From Brachypodius melanocephalos (taxonomy: Eukaryota; Chordata; Aves; Passeriformes; Pycnonotidae), in NCBI GenBank assembly GCA_013398615.1, contig VZSR01003806.1, positions 1,131,393 through 1,195,392 on the forward strand: a stretch of 64,000 nt of DNA. Direction: 5' to 3'. This document shows positions 13,303 through 24,923 of the stretch, piece by piece. The position numbers and the translations under genes are program-made. The notes beneath the pieces are model-generated. The model made no database searches. It was not told where the DNA came from and saw nothing but the letters and a program-made list of their open reading frames with translations. Every line of letters starts with the position of its first letter. The first letter of the stretch is position 1.

Positions 13303-14344
13303 ATGGGAATGGAAAATCCCAATTTTAATTCAACATTTTTATAAACTTTTGTTGAAATTATTTTCACTAAAGCCTTACTGGAAAAGAAAGATTTTGTTAC
13401 ATAAATGACTGCCATATTAATATGTGCCTGCAAAACGTAACTATACCATTAGGACACAGTTAATCCCTTTTACCTCTAAGTATTGCAGTTCATTGTAACT
13501 GATGCTACCCTACACTCCACCATCAGTCTTTTAAAATTATTAACTGCTTCTACTGAAAATTGACATGTAGAACTAAACTGGCTGCAGTGGAGGTTTAATT
13601 CAGTTACTTGGAAAGTGGCAATTGAGAAATTACAAAATGGAAGCAGTGTATTACAGCATTTACTGCCTTTTAATAGTACAGTGCCTTTACTCTTCTGCTC
13701 ACAGTTTAAATAGGTATATCTTTCAGGCACATTTATTAATCCTGAATTGTAAGGATACTTCTGTATATTAGAGTATGCTCTGAGGCTTCCCTTTCCCCTC
13801 CCTTTCACCAGTTCTTTTGGTCACATCCTTCAAACACCTAAAAAGGAAGCTCATGAGAACATTCCCTGGCATTAATCACAGCAGTATAAAGTGTGGAGCT
13901 ATTGATTGCTTACAACTGCATCTTTTGAACATTCAGTGCCATTGTGTTCACAACATGATGAATGCACTTGCAGATGGCTTTGTCTGTAGTGGTCATAAAC
14001 TCCAGTTAATGGCTGAATTAATTTATAGTAAATGAAGAATATTCTTTTGGGCCATTCCAAGGAATAAACTACTTGTCGCATTTTTTCTGTTCTGAAAACA
14101 GCAGTCATAATTCAAGTAAGTACATGTGTCAGCTTCCCAAAATGTGGAGAAAAGCCTTGTATAAATAAAAGGATTCCCTTTTAAAGCCATTGTATGAAGA
14201 GTTTCAGGAAACAAGGTGACATCTGAATAATCATTTCATCTTCTGAAGCGAAATAATCTTTTTTGCACAGGCATGCTATTAAAAATTAAAAGGACATGGT
14301 GTTCTTTTATTTTGTTATAAGTGGATGCTTTTAGAAATCTCCTG
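13303..14344. other. AT-rich unique sequence
   Basis: No gene recognised. Open frames of 69-110 codons on both strands overlap one another and show no domain. One (13476-13808, minus) is the longest, but it has no flanking splice or promoter evidence. Confidence 0.6.
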
Positions 14345-14401
14345 CTTTTTTTTTTTTTGCTTTTTTTTTGCCTTTTTTTTTCTTTTTTTTTTTCATTTTT
14401 G
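14345..14401. repeat. interrupted poly-T tract
   Basis: Runs of 8-14 T are separated by GC, GCC, C and CA. The minus-strand open frame across it codes for a lysine-rich run and is a low-complexity artefact. Confidence 0.9.
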
Positions 14402-15810
14402 GTTAATTTATTGGTGGAGTTTCTTGCTTTTTGCCCAAACAAGCAAGCAACAATTAATTTTAGAAAGTTCTGAAAGAGACAGGTGAAATCCCACATGGAG
14501 AGTTAACTGATTTTTTGAAAATGAATCAACAATTTACTGGGATTCTAAATCTAGGGTCAAACCAGATTAAAATCAGTTTCCCTGATGATCTTGGAGTTCT
14601 TTACTAATCTTAACGAGTCTGTGATTCTTTGGATGCTCTGCCTCTCTTAGTTCTCTTTTTCCTCTTCATTCCTCCTGAACTCAAAGGGAAACACTTAACT
14701 GTGATCTTTCAGGCTTTAGTCACTATGTTTTGTTCTTTTTTCCCTGTTACTTTACTGCCCAGTAATTATTTTTGCTACATCTACCCCAATTAAACAAATA
14801 AATCCCCCTAGTGAGGCTCCGATCTTGCCCTCCAACAACACTGCTCTCCAGTGCAGTTTGGAATAATGCCTTTTCTTCCATGAGTCTCTGCTGCTGTTTT
14901 TGCTTCATTCAGAGAAGATTAAATGAATCAAACCCGGTGTCGAGGTGTGGATTGGAAGGGGAAACAGGCACCACAGGATCCTTCCCATAGCAGCCTGAAT
15001 GGATGACAGCATAAACAGCAAGGTCTAGCAAAACGTACTTACAGATGTAATACTTGCAACAATTTTGATGGGGAGAGCAAGGTTTTGAGCACGTCCCATT
15101 CCACACTGACTGGTACAAGAATTCTAGAGCAAAAATGCTTCATATTTGCTTTCTTGCTGAAGTTCATTATCACTAATCAGTGACTGTGCTGCTTTCACAA
15201 CTGCCTTGTGCTCTGGTTCCCAGTATGAGAGCACTAACACCACAAATAGCAGTAGCTGGTTAAATTAGCAATTTTGCAGAGCATATTATTGCCTGATGCA
15301 TCATACTGCTGCTCCTCTATTTAAATGACTGAGAGACTGAATTTGTTTCCTGTCTTAGGATATTTTATCATTGTAAAAGGGGAAATATGTTAGAAGATAT
15401 TTTTCCTGTCTGATTTTCATCACAGGGCTTTAAATATCCCAGTATCCCACTATTTTTCTGGCGCCGGAGTTGACAACGCATGCATTTTTACAGAATAAAT
15501 CAGCTGGAATCTGGTGGTTAGGCTGGCTAGCATGCTTTTGTTTGTTTGCTTTTTATCACTTGAAATTCTGATGTGAAATCCCAGTCTTTGAGAACAGGAT
15601 TATGTTTGACAATTTGTTTTTAAAAGCCACCGACTTCATTATATGAAGTAAGACACTGAAGGAAATACAACTTCTGAAACAACTGTGTAAAGTTGAATTA
15701 ATCTATTTTCAACTATGAAACATACATCATAGTTAAATTATTACTTTCAAAAAGCCTTATAGATACATAGAAATGTGCAATGTAGGAAAATTTGAGCTTA
15801 GCTGAAATAG
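14402..15810. other. unique sequence, one possibly constrained patch
   Basis: No gene recognised. The patch at about 15320-15560 has mixed base composition, a GGCGCCGGAG string (about 15460-15469) unusual for the local AT-rich context, and ATTTAAAT and AATAAATCA motifs. It could be a conserved non-coding element, but that cannot be judged from one sequence. Confidence 0.5.
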
Positions 15811-16355
15811 TAATTGCGTTTTACCTCAGCCAGCGCCACACAGCTGCTTGCTCGCTACTCCCCTGAGATGGGAGAGAAAATCAGAGGAGTAAAAGTGACA
15901 AAACTCCTGGGTTGAGATAAAGGCAGTTTAAAAGGTAAAGCAAAAACTGTGCGTGCAAGTAGGGCAAAATAAGAAATTCATTCGCTGCTTCCCACAGGCA
16001 GGCAGGTGCTCAGCTGTCTCCAGGAAAGCAGGGCTCCAGCACACCAGTGGTGAGTTGGTATGACAAACAGCACCTCTTCTTCTTCTCCTCAGCTTTATAT
16101 GCTGAGCATCACACCTCTGCAACATTCCCTGGGTCAGCTCAGATTGGCTGTCCCAGCTGTGTCCCTTCCTGACTGCGCACCCTCATCCTCTTTGTTGTTG
16201 GGGTGGTGTGAGGAGGAGAAAAAGTCCTTGGCTCTGTGCAAGCACTGCTCAGCAACAATGAAAACATCCCTGTATTATCAGCCTTGTTTTCAGCATAAAT
16301 CCACAATACAGCCTCTGTGAAGAAAATTAATTCTCTCCCAGCCAAAACCAGCACA
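15811..16355 (-). mobile_element. solo LTR, ERVL-like bird family (copy 2), reversed
   Basis: On the minus strand this is the same LTR family as 8631-9212. It begins TGTGCTGGTTTTGGCTGGGA at 16355 and ends near 15811. Shared blocks include the TTAATTTTCTTCACAG segment, the 'cagagccaagg' segment, and a 3' part with 'ctcaacccaggag' and 'gagcaagcagctg'-like text. The TATA box is preserved better than in copy 1 (minus-strand TATAAAG, plus positions about 16093-16099). The ATTAAA-type signal is changed (TTTAAA near 15928). The 3' terminal 20 bases are degraded, so the left border is approximate. No internal viral sequence or clear target duplication is visible. Confidence 0.85.
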
Positions 16356-17949
16356 TTACTGAATGGATTAGAGATGAAAATCTGTTCCTGTTGCACCTCT
16401 AAAAACCGTTTAAACAAGGACAGGCTGACTCAGCAACACTGCTATAGATTCTGAAGGAGTTGTAAAATGATTATTCAGTGGCACAGTAAAAAAAAAAAAT
16501 CAGATTAGAAGAATGAAATCTGAGCAACTATTAATGAGCATGTGCATTTATAATTAATGTCAAAATAACAACTTATTAAAAGTGAGATGCGAGAGTTGCA
16601 AGTAACATTTAATAAACATACTCTAGTCTACTTCATGCAAATGGAAGGGTAGTGATAGTAAAGAATGCAATAAAATATGGAGGTTTTATAAATTGCACAC
16701 TACTTCTTTGTCTACTGCATCTTTTGAAGGGAAGGTAGTAGCAAAACCTACTAATATATTTAAAAGAAATAATTATTTGAAGATGTTCACAGTTCTTTAC
16801 TATTTTATACCCTTGTCTAGGAAAACTACTGGGACACCAAAGCCAGGAAATGTAAAAATCTGTGTGTACTCAGCAATGAAAGAGCACAGTTCTATACACT
16901 GGATGTTGGTTATCTGGTCAACAGAATGACACTGGAGTTGCGCAGTTTTGAGTAAAAATGCTTTCCAACTTGAAAGTACATATTTCTCAGCTACCCAACA
17001 TTACCTTCCTATGTGTAATTCATAATGTCATTCGTGCCAACACATTTTTATAACAGTTGCTTACTGTGACTGCCCTGGCAGATGTGACATTTTCAACAGC
17101 ATCTTCCAGTCACAGGAGTTAATTGTTTTTCATGGGCATCTTGGTTGTCAGTGGATTTGTATACCAGTAGCACAAATATTACTGAAATTGAAATATCAAA
17201 ATCTATTACGTTTCCAAAATAGAAATATAGAAACCAGTATCACAAGCATTAAGGAAAGGGAAATACAAGCCAGTAATATCACCTTAACAAGCCATTTGAA
17301 ATCTGACTTTAGTATCCCAGAGATTATTTTGACCAAAATTATGAGAGACTTTTTTGAAAAATTATTATTATTAATTGACTTCTTGAAATGTTTTTTGATT
17401 TCAGCTAAGAATAATTTCTGTCTTGCAGCTGTGATGAAACATTTTATGCTAAGTTGGTATGATGTCTTGCTCTAATGAATCTCAGTTGAGTCAGATTTCT
17501 GTTACTTACCATGTATTTCAGGGAATACAAAAGCAGTGTGAAAATTACTCGTGATAACCTTGGTTACCTTTGAAAATGTGATATTATGAGCAATTATAAA
17601 GAGGTGAAAAAGAAAAGAATGCAAATCAGATCTTTTTTATTGGTGGCAGTGGTTTTCAGCATGAAGCCTACTTTGAGTGTTCTGTACAGTTAAATATGTA
17701 TTTTACTTTATCATTATGAAGCGTGAGATTATTGATATTTAGTTTTAAATGCCTGGAAACTCTTATATTTCTGTTTGTAAACCTTTTTATTAGTTCCAGC
17801 AACAACACTGTCATTTTCAAAATGGTGAATGCTTTAAGAATATTTGAGTTTGAGTTATTTTCACCATCTGACAAAGCACTTGCATATTTCAGTGAATTTT
17901 ATGTAAGTATGTAAAAATATATATATGCATGCATTGAAATTCAGAGTAC
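16356..17949. other. AT-rich unique sequence
   Basis: No gene recognised. There is an A run at about 16489-16499. Open frames such as 17188-17475 (plus, 95 codons) are rich in Ile, Leu and Phe, as expected from AT-rich chance frames, and have no signature. Confidence 0.65.
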
Positions 17950-18230
17950 TCATACTGTTCCAAAATTGGGATCTAGGTAGGCACCTCAACTTGAAAGAGA
18001 AATTCAGGATCCTATCCTCAGACACTGCCTACTCTGGTAACACTTTTAGCTGTTCAGCTCCTGCAGTTGGACTAAACATCTAAACTTGCATGTGCTCAGA
18101 AACGGGCATCACCTCCCACCTTTAGTCCAATATAGAAACTGAGTAGGAGGAGACACAATCTCCACCTAAATCTCCAATCTCTTAGGCATACTCAGACTAT
18201 ATTTAGTACATTGATAACAGTGAGTTCAGG
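17950..18230. other. GC-richer unassigned block, perhaps an old repeat
   Basis: The composition is clearly less AT-rich than on either side, with phrases such as 'taggcacctcaac', 'gacactgcctactctgg' and 'ctgttcagctcctgcagttgg' that have the feel of a dispersed repeat. I cannot name a family. No open frame or splice signal supports an exon. Confidence 0.3.
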
Positions 18231-19227
18231 AAAATAAATGAAACAGAGGTGTACATCCTCATTCATGCCATTTTGCAAAACTGCTTTGTAATTATAACAG
18301 ATTCCTGTTTAAGTACTTGTTTTACAGGAAATTCTGAGGTTTTAGGTCTCTCAGACTGACTTAATGCAGATCTGAGACCACAGAACAAGCACTGTTCTGC
18401 GAAAAAAACCTAGGTGGTGACCCACATGTTCATAAAAAGATGCTCTTTTGTTGACATTAGTAAGGAGATTCTCATTAAGGAGTGTGAGAGAATTTGGGGC
18501 AACAGACTAGCTGCCACTATCAATTTGTCCTGTCCCTTCTGTAGGACTGCCTCATCTATTAATCTATCACCTCTTGACTTATTGCAGTTCAAAATGTAAA
18601 ACATAAAATGAAGTGCATGTTTCTGTTTGCTTTGAAAAGCTGGGTGATAATCTGTGATGATTTTGGAGCTGCTGGTCTCCTCAGATGTTCTACACTTGAG
18701 GTTAGACAGACTGTTGAGATCGGGAAACCTTTGCTGCAAATACATTAGGTGTGGAAGACATCTATAACCATTTGAGTAAGTCTGTTTTCAAGTAACAGAG
18801 GACGGTTCTCAGGAATTTTCTGTTTCACAAACTGTGGGGTAGGCAGAGTTCCAAAGAATGAACAAAGGCAAATAAAGAGACAAAACTTGGATTGTGGGGT
18901 ATATTTTGGTGAGCTGAAATTCTTTCCCTGTAACAAAATGTTTATGAAAGGAAAGTTATCATACAATGAGTTTCAAATTCACCACCCTGATTAAGAAGAA
19001 GCATCTAATAAACAGAAGTGGATTTTTTCTCTTTAATAAATCATCTAAAATAATTTAAAGTATTTTTAATAATGGAGAACATATATGCAATATATGTAGA
19101 GGTTTTATTGAAGAGTTTAAAGGACATTAACTTTAGCTAGTGAGGGATTCTTAATAGGTAGGAAAGATTATTGAAGTCACACAAAATGCATAAGAACTAA
19201 CCCTATTTACTATGCAGAGTATTCTTT
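18231..19227. other. AT-rich unique sequence
   Basis: Nothing recognised. The 111-codon minus-strand frame at 18410-18745 has no domain that I know. Confidence 0.6.
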
Positions 19228-19312
19228 GTATATTTATATATATGTATATATGGTCCTTAGTATATACTCTTTATATATATGTTCTGTGTATAATACGTGT
19301 ATATATTATATG
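19228..19312. repeat. TA-rich low-complexity region
   Basis: Several TATATA blocks are separated by short spacers (TGG, CTCTT, GTTCTGTG, ACGTG). It is a decayed dinucleotide microsatellite. Confidence 0.8.
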
Positions 19313-20422
19313 ATTTAAATCTATCCTCTTTACCTAAAATGTGATTGAAACATTCACAAATGCTTCATAATATTTTATCTGAATTCTAAAGAGATGTTTT
19401 TGCTATGTATGTTGGCTAACACTAATTTTAAATGTGGAGAAGATATTCTTTTGTTTGATTTCCGGAAGGAACTGTGTGGAACACAAGTGTTGGAACAAAA
19501 TACAGTGAGGGAACAATGTTGGTTGGGGCAACCTTGCAGCACAGTTTCGAGATTTCGGTACTCTGATGTCAGGGCTGCCTGTAGATAATCAGATCTCGAG
19601 ACATCTCCTTTTTTGTTTTAAATTGTGGGAAAATTTTATGGTGAAACAAGAAGTTTAAGTGGGAAAGCTTCACTGTCATATGCTTCGTGGTTAACTTTTT
19701 GCTCTTTTTAATAATTCTAATCCCTGGTGTATAAGCATATGCAAAACACTTTCTAAATTGAATAGGAGGAGTCTGGGAGCAAACCTAAAACATTCCCAGT
19801 TATCTAAGCATTTGGGAGTGTTTAATCATATTTTATGTATTTTTATACAAAGGCAGTGGGAAAAAAACCATGCTTTATTTTAATGTCTTTCTAAAATTAT
19901 CATCTGTATAAGCAAAACATTTCATAATTACTTTATAGTCTACAGAATACTTTTAAAATTCATCTATAGTATCTACATGTCAGATTTGCAGAACATACTC
20001 CTCATCTCTGCAAATTAAAGGGCTGAGAATATGGACACTTAGAGTCTGATTTAGTTAAAATTATCCCCTGCAGCAGAGGGTGGGTATCAGTTCTTCACAG
20101 CTGAGAATGATTTTCATAATTGTGCAGCACTCAGCAGCTGCAAAATCCCTGAGGATGCATGATGCTCCTCTTCCAGAGCAGCCTGGGTTTGTCCTGCCTG
20201 GCAGGAGCAGTTTGACCCCTCATCTCTCTTACACTCATCTCGACGTGGGTTTCTGGAGGTGCCCGGTTTCCTCGAGTCATCAGAGGAAAGTTGTAGACGT
20301 ACAAGAAATGCATGAGAATTTTTTTTCCTTACTGATTGACAGATCCATTTAGAATGATTCAATGAACCTTTAAATAATGTATATTCTCTGTCTGCGACTG
20401 TGGAGATAGTTTTCTGACACAT
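19313..20422. other. unique sequence, moderately GC-rich near 20050-20300
   Basis: No gene recognised. The part at 20050-20300 has a few CpGs (CTCGACG, CCCGG, CTCGAG) and overlapping open frames of 90-104 codons on both strands, none with a known domain. It may be regulatory, given the CTCF-type motif just beyond it. Confidence 0.45.
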
Positions 20423-20435
20423 TGCCATCTAGTGG
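20423..20435 (-). promoter_or_regulatory. candidate CTCF binding site
   Basis: The minus strand reads CCACTAGATGGCA, which agrees at every position with the vertebrate CTCF core CCASYAGRKGGCR. The motif lies between a GC-richer patch and an A/G-rich microsatellite. Binding and insulator function are inferred from the motif alone. Confidence 0.5.
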
Positions 20436-20540
20436 CATTTCTCTCATGGAGCCTGAGGATGCTATTAGAGGATGCTAAAGCCTTACTTCAGGCTGTCTAA
20501 TCTTTCCTTAGATGGCCATATCTATGTGATAGATATATTT

Positions 20541-20587
20541 GAAAGAAAAAAAAAAGAAAAAAAAAGAAAAAAAAAGAAAAAAAAAAG
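20541..20587. repeat. (A5-10 G)n purine microsatellite
   Basis: Runs of A are separated by single G at a period of about 10 over 47 bases. The open frame across it codes for a lysine-rich artefact. Confidence 0.92.
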
Positions 20588-21212
20588 TTGTATTTTTAAT
20601 TTTAGCAGGCAAAAAATTAAAATGAAGAAAGTAGTTACCTGCCTTAAATCTGGCTTTATTTCTAAGTAAAATATTATTCAGGTTTTCAATTAATTATTAA
20701 GGAGAAATTTAAGAGCACTAAGGCTAAAACCTGTATTCATATAAAATTGCACATCTATTTTTCTGAAAAGAGCCTGAAGATAGGAACTTTTAAATAGATC
20801 TGACATATTACTCTAATCCCTTGAAATTGTGTTACTTGCTTGTGGGCAAATTTTAAAATATCAACTTCTTGGTCCTGATGATTCACAGATATGTTTAAAA
20901 CATGACTAAATAATTGGTTACTGTTATTTCAAAGAGAATGATCATTTATCCAGGAATTTTGACTCATTTGTTCCAACTAATTTAAAATTATATGAGCTGA
21001 AAACACAATTGTTAATCACAGAAAAGAAATTTCACTCATTTTAACAAAAAACAATTAGTTCTGATGAATGTTAATATCAGAAGTGATAAAGCTATTTAAT
21101 CGGAAATTAATTTAAATATAATTATAAACAACAGAATCTTTGCACAGGTTTTGTCTTGTGTACATTTATGCTCATTTTGTGTGCTCAAATGCACATATCC
21201 ACCTAAGATCAT
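20588..21212. other. AT-rich unique sequence
   Basis: Nothing recognised. Confidence 0.65.
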
Positions 21213-21242
21213 GCATATATATATATATATATATATATATAC
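21213..21242. repeat. (TA)n microsatellite
   Basis: A perfect AT/TA dinucleotide run of about 14 units. It is likely to vary in length between individuals. Confidence 0.95.
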
Positions 21243-21702
21243 ATTATTAATGTTCCTATGCACCGTGGAAATGCCTGAATATTCAATGTAGTAATTAGGA
21301 TACTAACAATTGCCTATTCAAATTTAATTCTTTTAGATAATGAAAAGATTTATTCCCCATTCCTACAGTAATTCTGTCTGTGACAGCCTTTGCAAAGGCA
21401 TTCAAGGATCAATGCCAGAAAAGCCTGGACTGATTAAAAATGAAGAGAAAAATAAAAATTTGAATCTAAATGTAGATTAATGGCTTGCTCAGATATCTAA
21501 ATTTAATTTTTAAATGTGTTAGAAAAATGTAGTAGCTGGACCATCCCTACTGTACTTTGAATGTATAAAAATTATTAATAGTAGATGTGACACATAAATA
21601 TTGATAACATACAGTTGGTAACCCATTGTATGATGATTGTAGACTGTTTTCTAGGCATTTCTATCTAGTCTCTAAAGTATTTGAAAATACGATGATGTAT
21701 TT
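21243..21702. other. AT-rich unique sequence
   Basis: Nothing recognised. Confidence 0.65.
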
Positions 21703-21737
21703 TGAATCTCTGAAATGAATAGCATTTCAGAGATTCA
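21703..21737. repeat. perfect 15-bp inverted repeat, 5-nt loop
   Basis: TGAATCTCTGAAATG (21703-21717) is followed by AATAG and then its exact reverse complement (21723-21737). If transcribed, it would fold into a tight hairpin. The arms are too short for a typical pre-miRNA and no flanking element explains it. Confidence 0.9.
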
Positions 21738-23049
21738 TAACTGCTAGCATGGTTACAAATTTATTTTACAGTCAGTTTTTAAGGACTTAAGCCCTATTTG
21801 AAACCTATGTATTTCTTTATTAACCACTGGGTATCTCATCATGAGATAGGCCTTACCTTGTGTCAGGATAGCAGGAATGTGAATAGCACAACATTTTCTT
21901 TGACACGGGTTGGGGATGACAACATTATTTTTGAGGAGCAAAGTCAAATATGAACAGCAGAAATCACCCAATCCTGTCCCCAAGAGAGTTAGCATGCTAA
22001 ACTACTGGTTTTTCATCCACATAGCATCAAACAACTGTAAATATTTCAGCAGAAATATGGATTTCTTCCATTTTTAATAAAACGATATACGGATAGAGAG
22101 ATGTATTCTGCTAGTTATAGATTAGCTATAAATATTTTGAATAGGGTGGCTGTGTGTAGGAACTGGTACAGACATGAATGAGGTGTGGTTAACACATTGG
22201 ATGTATTTTAATAAAGTATTGATGCAGAAATTCTAGACAGCTTAACATAAAATGAAATGGTAATGTCAATATAGTGCCAAGTACTCCCAATATGAGATTA
22301 TCACTCAAAATTCAAGGACACAGTTACAGGGGTGTAAATTACATGATAATCTTTGATACTTAAAAGGATTAAAATACTTATACTGTCACCAAAGCACCTT
22401 AATATTATTTAGACAACATGCTGACTTGAGTACCTTGAAGCTTCTTATTAGCATTTATACAAATCAATCCATAATGCCTATCATTCACTGCTCATTTTGG
22501 TAAGGAAAATGTCATGGTGTTAATATGAAGTGACATAGCCTTGAGTGGTGCTGAGGGAACTGCATATTCTCTCTGTAAATACAGTTTTATTCAGATGAAA
22601 CTGAGGAAGGTGAAAAATGGCTTGAGAAAAGATACGTGTCTGATATGGAATAAACAGGAAATAGTTTTCTGACTCATGACAGGTAAAATAGGTAACAGGC
22701 TATGTGAGAATAAAGAAAAAGGAGCAGCAGTGATGTAGGGGGTTTAACATAAAGAGAAAAAAAAAGCTAATTTCAATTATATGGAACTTAAGAATGCACG
22801 CCCAGAGTGTAATTCAGTGCAAGTCAAGGAGTGACAGTGGCACATAGCTAATGGGTTAATTGGAAAGGATTTATGGCCAAAAGTGTGAGGAAACAGCGCA
22901 AAGTATAAGGTAAAAACTTTTCCTTGTGTAGAATGGGAAGGAAATTATTTCAGAACTTCTGAGTAAATTTCTTTTAATGCCTTCTGAAACCAGTCTTCAT
23001 CTGTATTTTAAGTTCAAGATAATGGAGGAAAAAAGATAACTATGCATCC
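21738..23049. other. AT-rich unique sequence
   Basis: Nothing recognised. The minus-strand open frame at 21753-21995 (80 codons) has no signature. An A run lies at about 22756-22766. Confidence 0.65.
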
Positions 23050-23406
23050 TAGAATCATAGAATATGCTGAACTGAAAGGGATCTATTAGGATCATGGAGT
23101 CCAACTCCTGGCCCTGCAAGGATTCCAAGAGTCCCACCATGTGCCTGAGAGTGTTGTTCAAATTCTTTTTGAACTCTGTCAGGCTTGGTGCTGTGACCAC
23201 TGCCCCGGGGAGCCTGTTCCAGTGCCCAAACACCCTCCAATTGATGAAGAATCTTTTCCTGATATTCAACCTAAATCCCCCCGACTCATCTCCATGCCAT
23301 TTCCTTGAGTCCCATCTCTAGTCATGAAAGTGAAGAGATCGGTACCTGCACCTCCACTTCTCCTCATGAGGATGTTGAAGACCCCAGTGAGGTCTCACAG
23401 AGTACA
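23050..23406 (-). mobile_element. CR1 LINE 3' part, antisense
   Basis: On the minus strand it begins near 23406 and ends in a CR1 tail (AGAATCATAGAAT in plus-strand view at 23050 onward). The minus-strand translation gives 'HWNRLPGAVVTAPSLTEFKK', which matches the conserved C-terminal end of CR1 ORF2, followed by the short 3' UTR with the 'ggccagg(a)gttgga' region. The ORF2 end is interrupted by stops and the copy is 5'-truncated to about 360 bp. Confidence 0.92.
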
Positions 23407-24905
23407 ATTTAAATGTGCCCTGCTGGAATACACATTAGTTGGAAAAGGTAATTGTTAAAATACCCAATAAAGCATTGTTTAACCTTTGTGGTGTTCATCA
23501 TGAGAGCCTTAATAACCTTAGAGTAAGAACTTTTTTGACAGTTTGTGTTGCTGTATGATTTCACATTTTCCATGGTGTAGCTACTATGTAAATTGTGTCT
23601 GGAAACCTGGCATATGTTTTAGGTAATAAGAGAAGAGCTGGACAACTGAAAACTAATATTGAAGAGGAAACGATGCTCAGTTGTCATAATAATGCTTTGG
23701 ACTGGTATTTGGCAAGAGAAGACTCTTAGAGCTTTATAGCTTCTGGTACTGGCTGAAAAAAATATTTGCAAGGTGGTATTTTGAGCACAGGACAAGTGAT
23801 GGGGTGTGTGTGATCTCAGATTGTCTTCTCAACCTGCAGATTATCCAAGTCAGCATGTACTGACTGTGCCCTTTCTTTCCAAGACTAATTTTTTACTTGT
23901 TTCTCCTCTCCAGTCTATTTGGACAATATTTTAATGACTCTTTTCCAAGAGCCCAGATACAGTCTTTTCTAAAATAATTTGAAAACAGCATTCTCAAATC
24001 TTTGAAATCCAGTGAGATGTGGAACATATAAACCTTTTACATTCACTCCCAGGAATGAAGGAAGAGCTCTTTAACTGCTACTATGATCTTGTATAGCCAT
24101 TGTGGGTGCTAACAGAATTGTTTCAAGTGACCATAACCAATATATTTCTCTTTTATCCCCAAATTCCAAAATTAATCTTAAGATTTTGAGACTTTTCTGA
24201 AAAGACTGTTGATTGTGTTTATATGAAAGATCAATACTTCCACATACTTGTATTCCTTGAAACTTTGCTTTGTTTAGCAAATTCTATAGCTAATTTGTTA
24301 ACATTGTGCTCTGAGGCATCTTATTTCTTCACTTATTATTGTTATTCTGGCAGGATTTTTTTTTTTACATACAATGAAGGGGGGAGGTTATTGTCTAATG
24401 TTCCAAAGGTACATAAACCATCTCAGATCTACAAAACCCCTCCCTCTAGATCAAAACTAGCTATGCTGACCCTTGTACCAATTGGTGAATACAGGACGTA
24501 GGGAAAGAAGAAAGCCCCTGACCAGATGTCAGGCACTGCACACAACTTCTGTTGGAGCATGAAGGTATATGTGTGTAGTGATAAAACATTCATATTTAGA
24601 TATTTCAAAAGAAAAACAACTAACAGCTGCCCAAAACACAAAAATTTCTAACCAGTCAATTTAAAGAGCAATCCAGATCACTTGAAAAGACTTTAGGTGT
24701 AAGAAAGCAACAAGAAATGCTCCAACATAAGCCTTCTTGAACAGCAAGAAATGAGGAAGATAAAAACTGAGATAAGAACTAACACTAAAACTGAAGAGGA
24801 GGAATATATACATTTCCATTAAAACAAATTGTTCTCAAGATATAATCTCACTTTACACAATACAGAGATTTCATTTTCTTCTGAAATATACCTTAACAAC
24901 TCCAT
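23407..24905. other. AT-rich unique sequence
   Basis: No gene recognised. A T run lies at about 24357-24366. Open frames of 69-92 codons between 24071 and 24641 lie on both strands without family resemblance. Confidence 0.6.
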
Positions 24906-24923
24906 CCCCCCCCCACCCCCTCC
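24906..24923. repeat. C-rich homopolymer tract
   Basis: CCCCCCCCC, A, CCCCC, T, CC: a short poly-C tract that stands out in AT-rich surroundings. Confidence 0.9.

Noticed and set aside
14236..14496. Lysine-rich minus-strand frame
   Set aside because: It is a translation of the interrupted poly-T tract.
9213..15810. A provirus between the two ERVL-like LTRs
   Set aside because: The LTRs face in opposite directions, and the intervening sequence holds a CR1 and unique DNA with no retroviral motifs.
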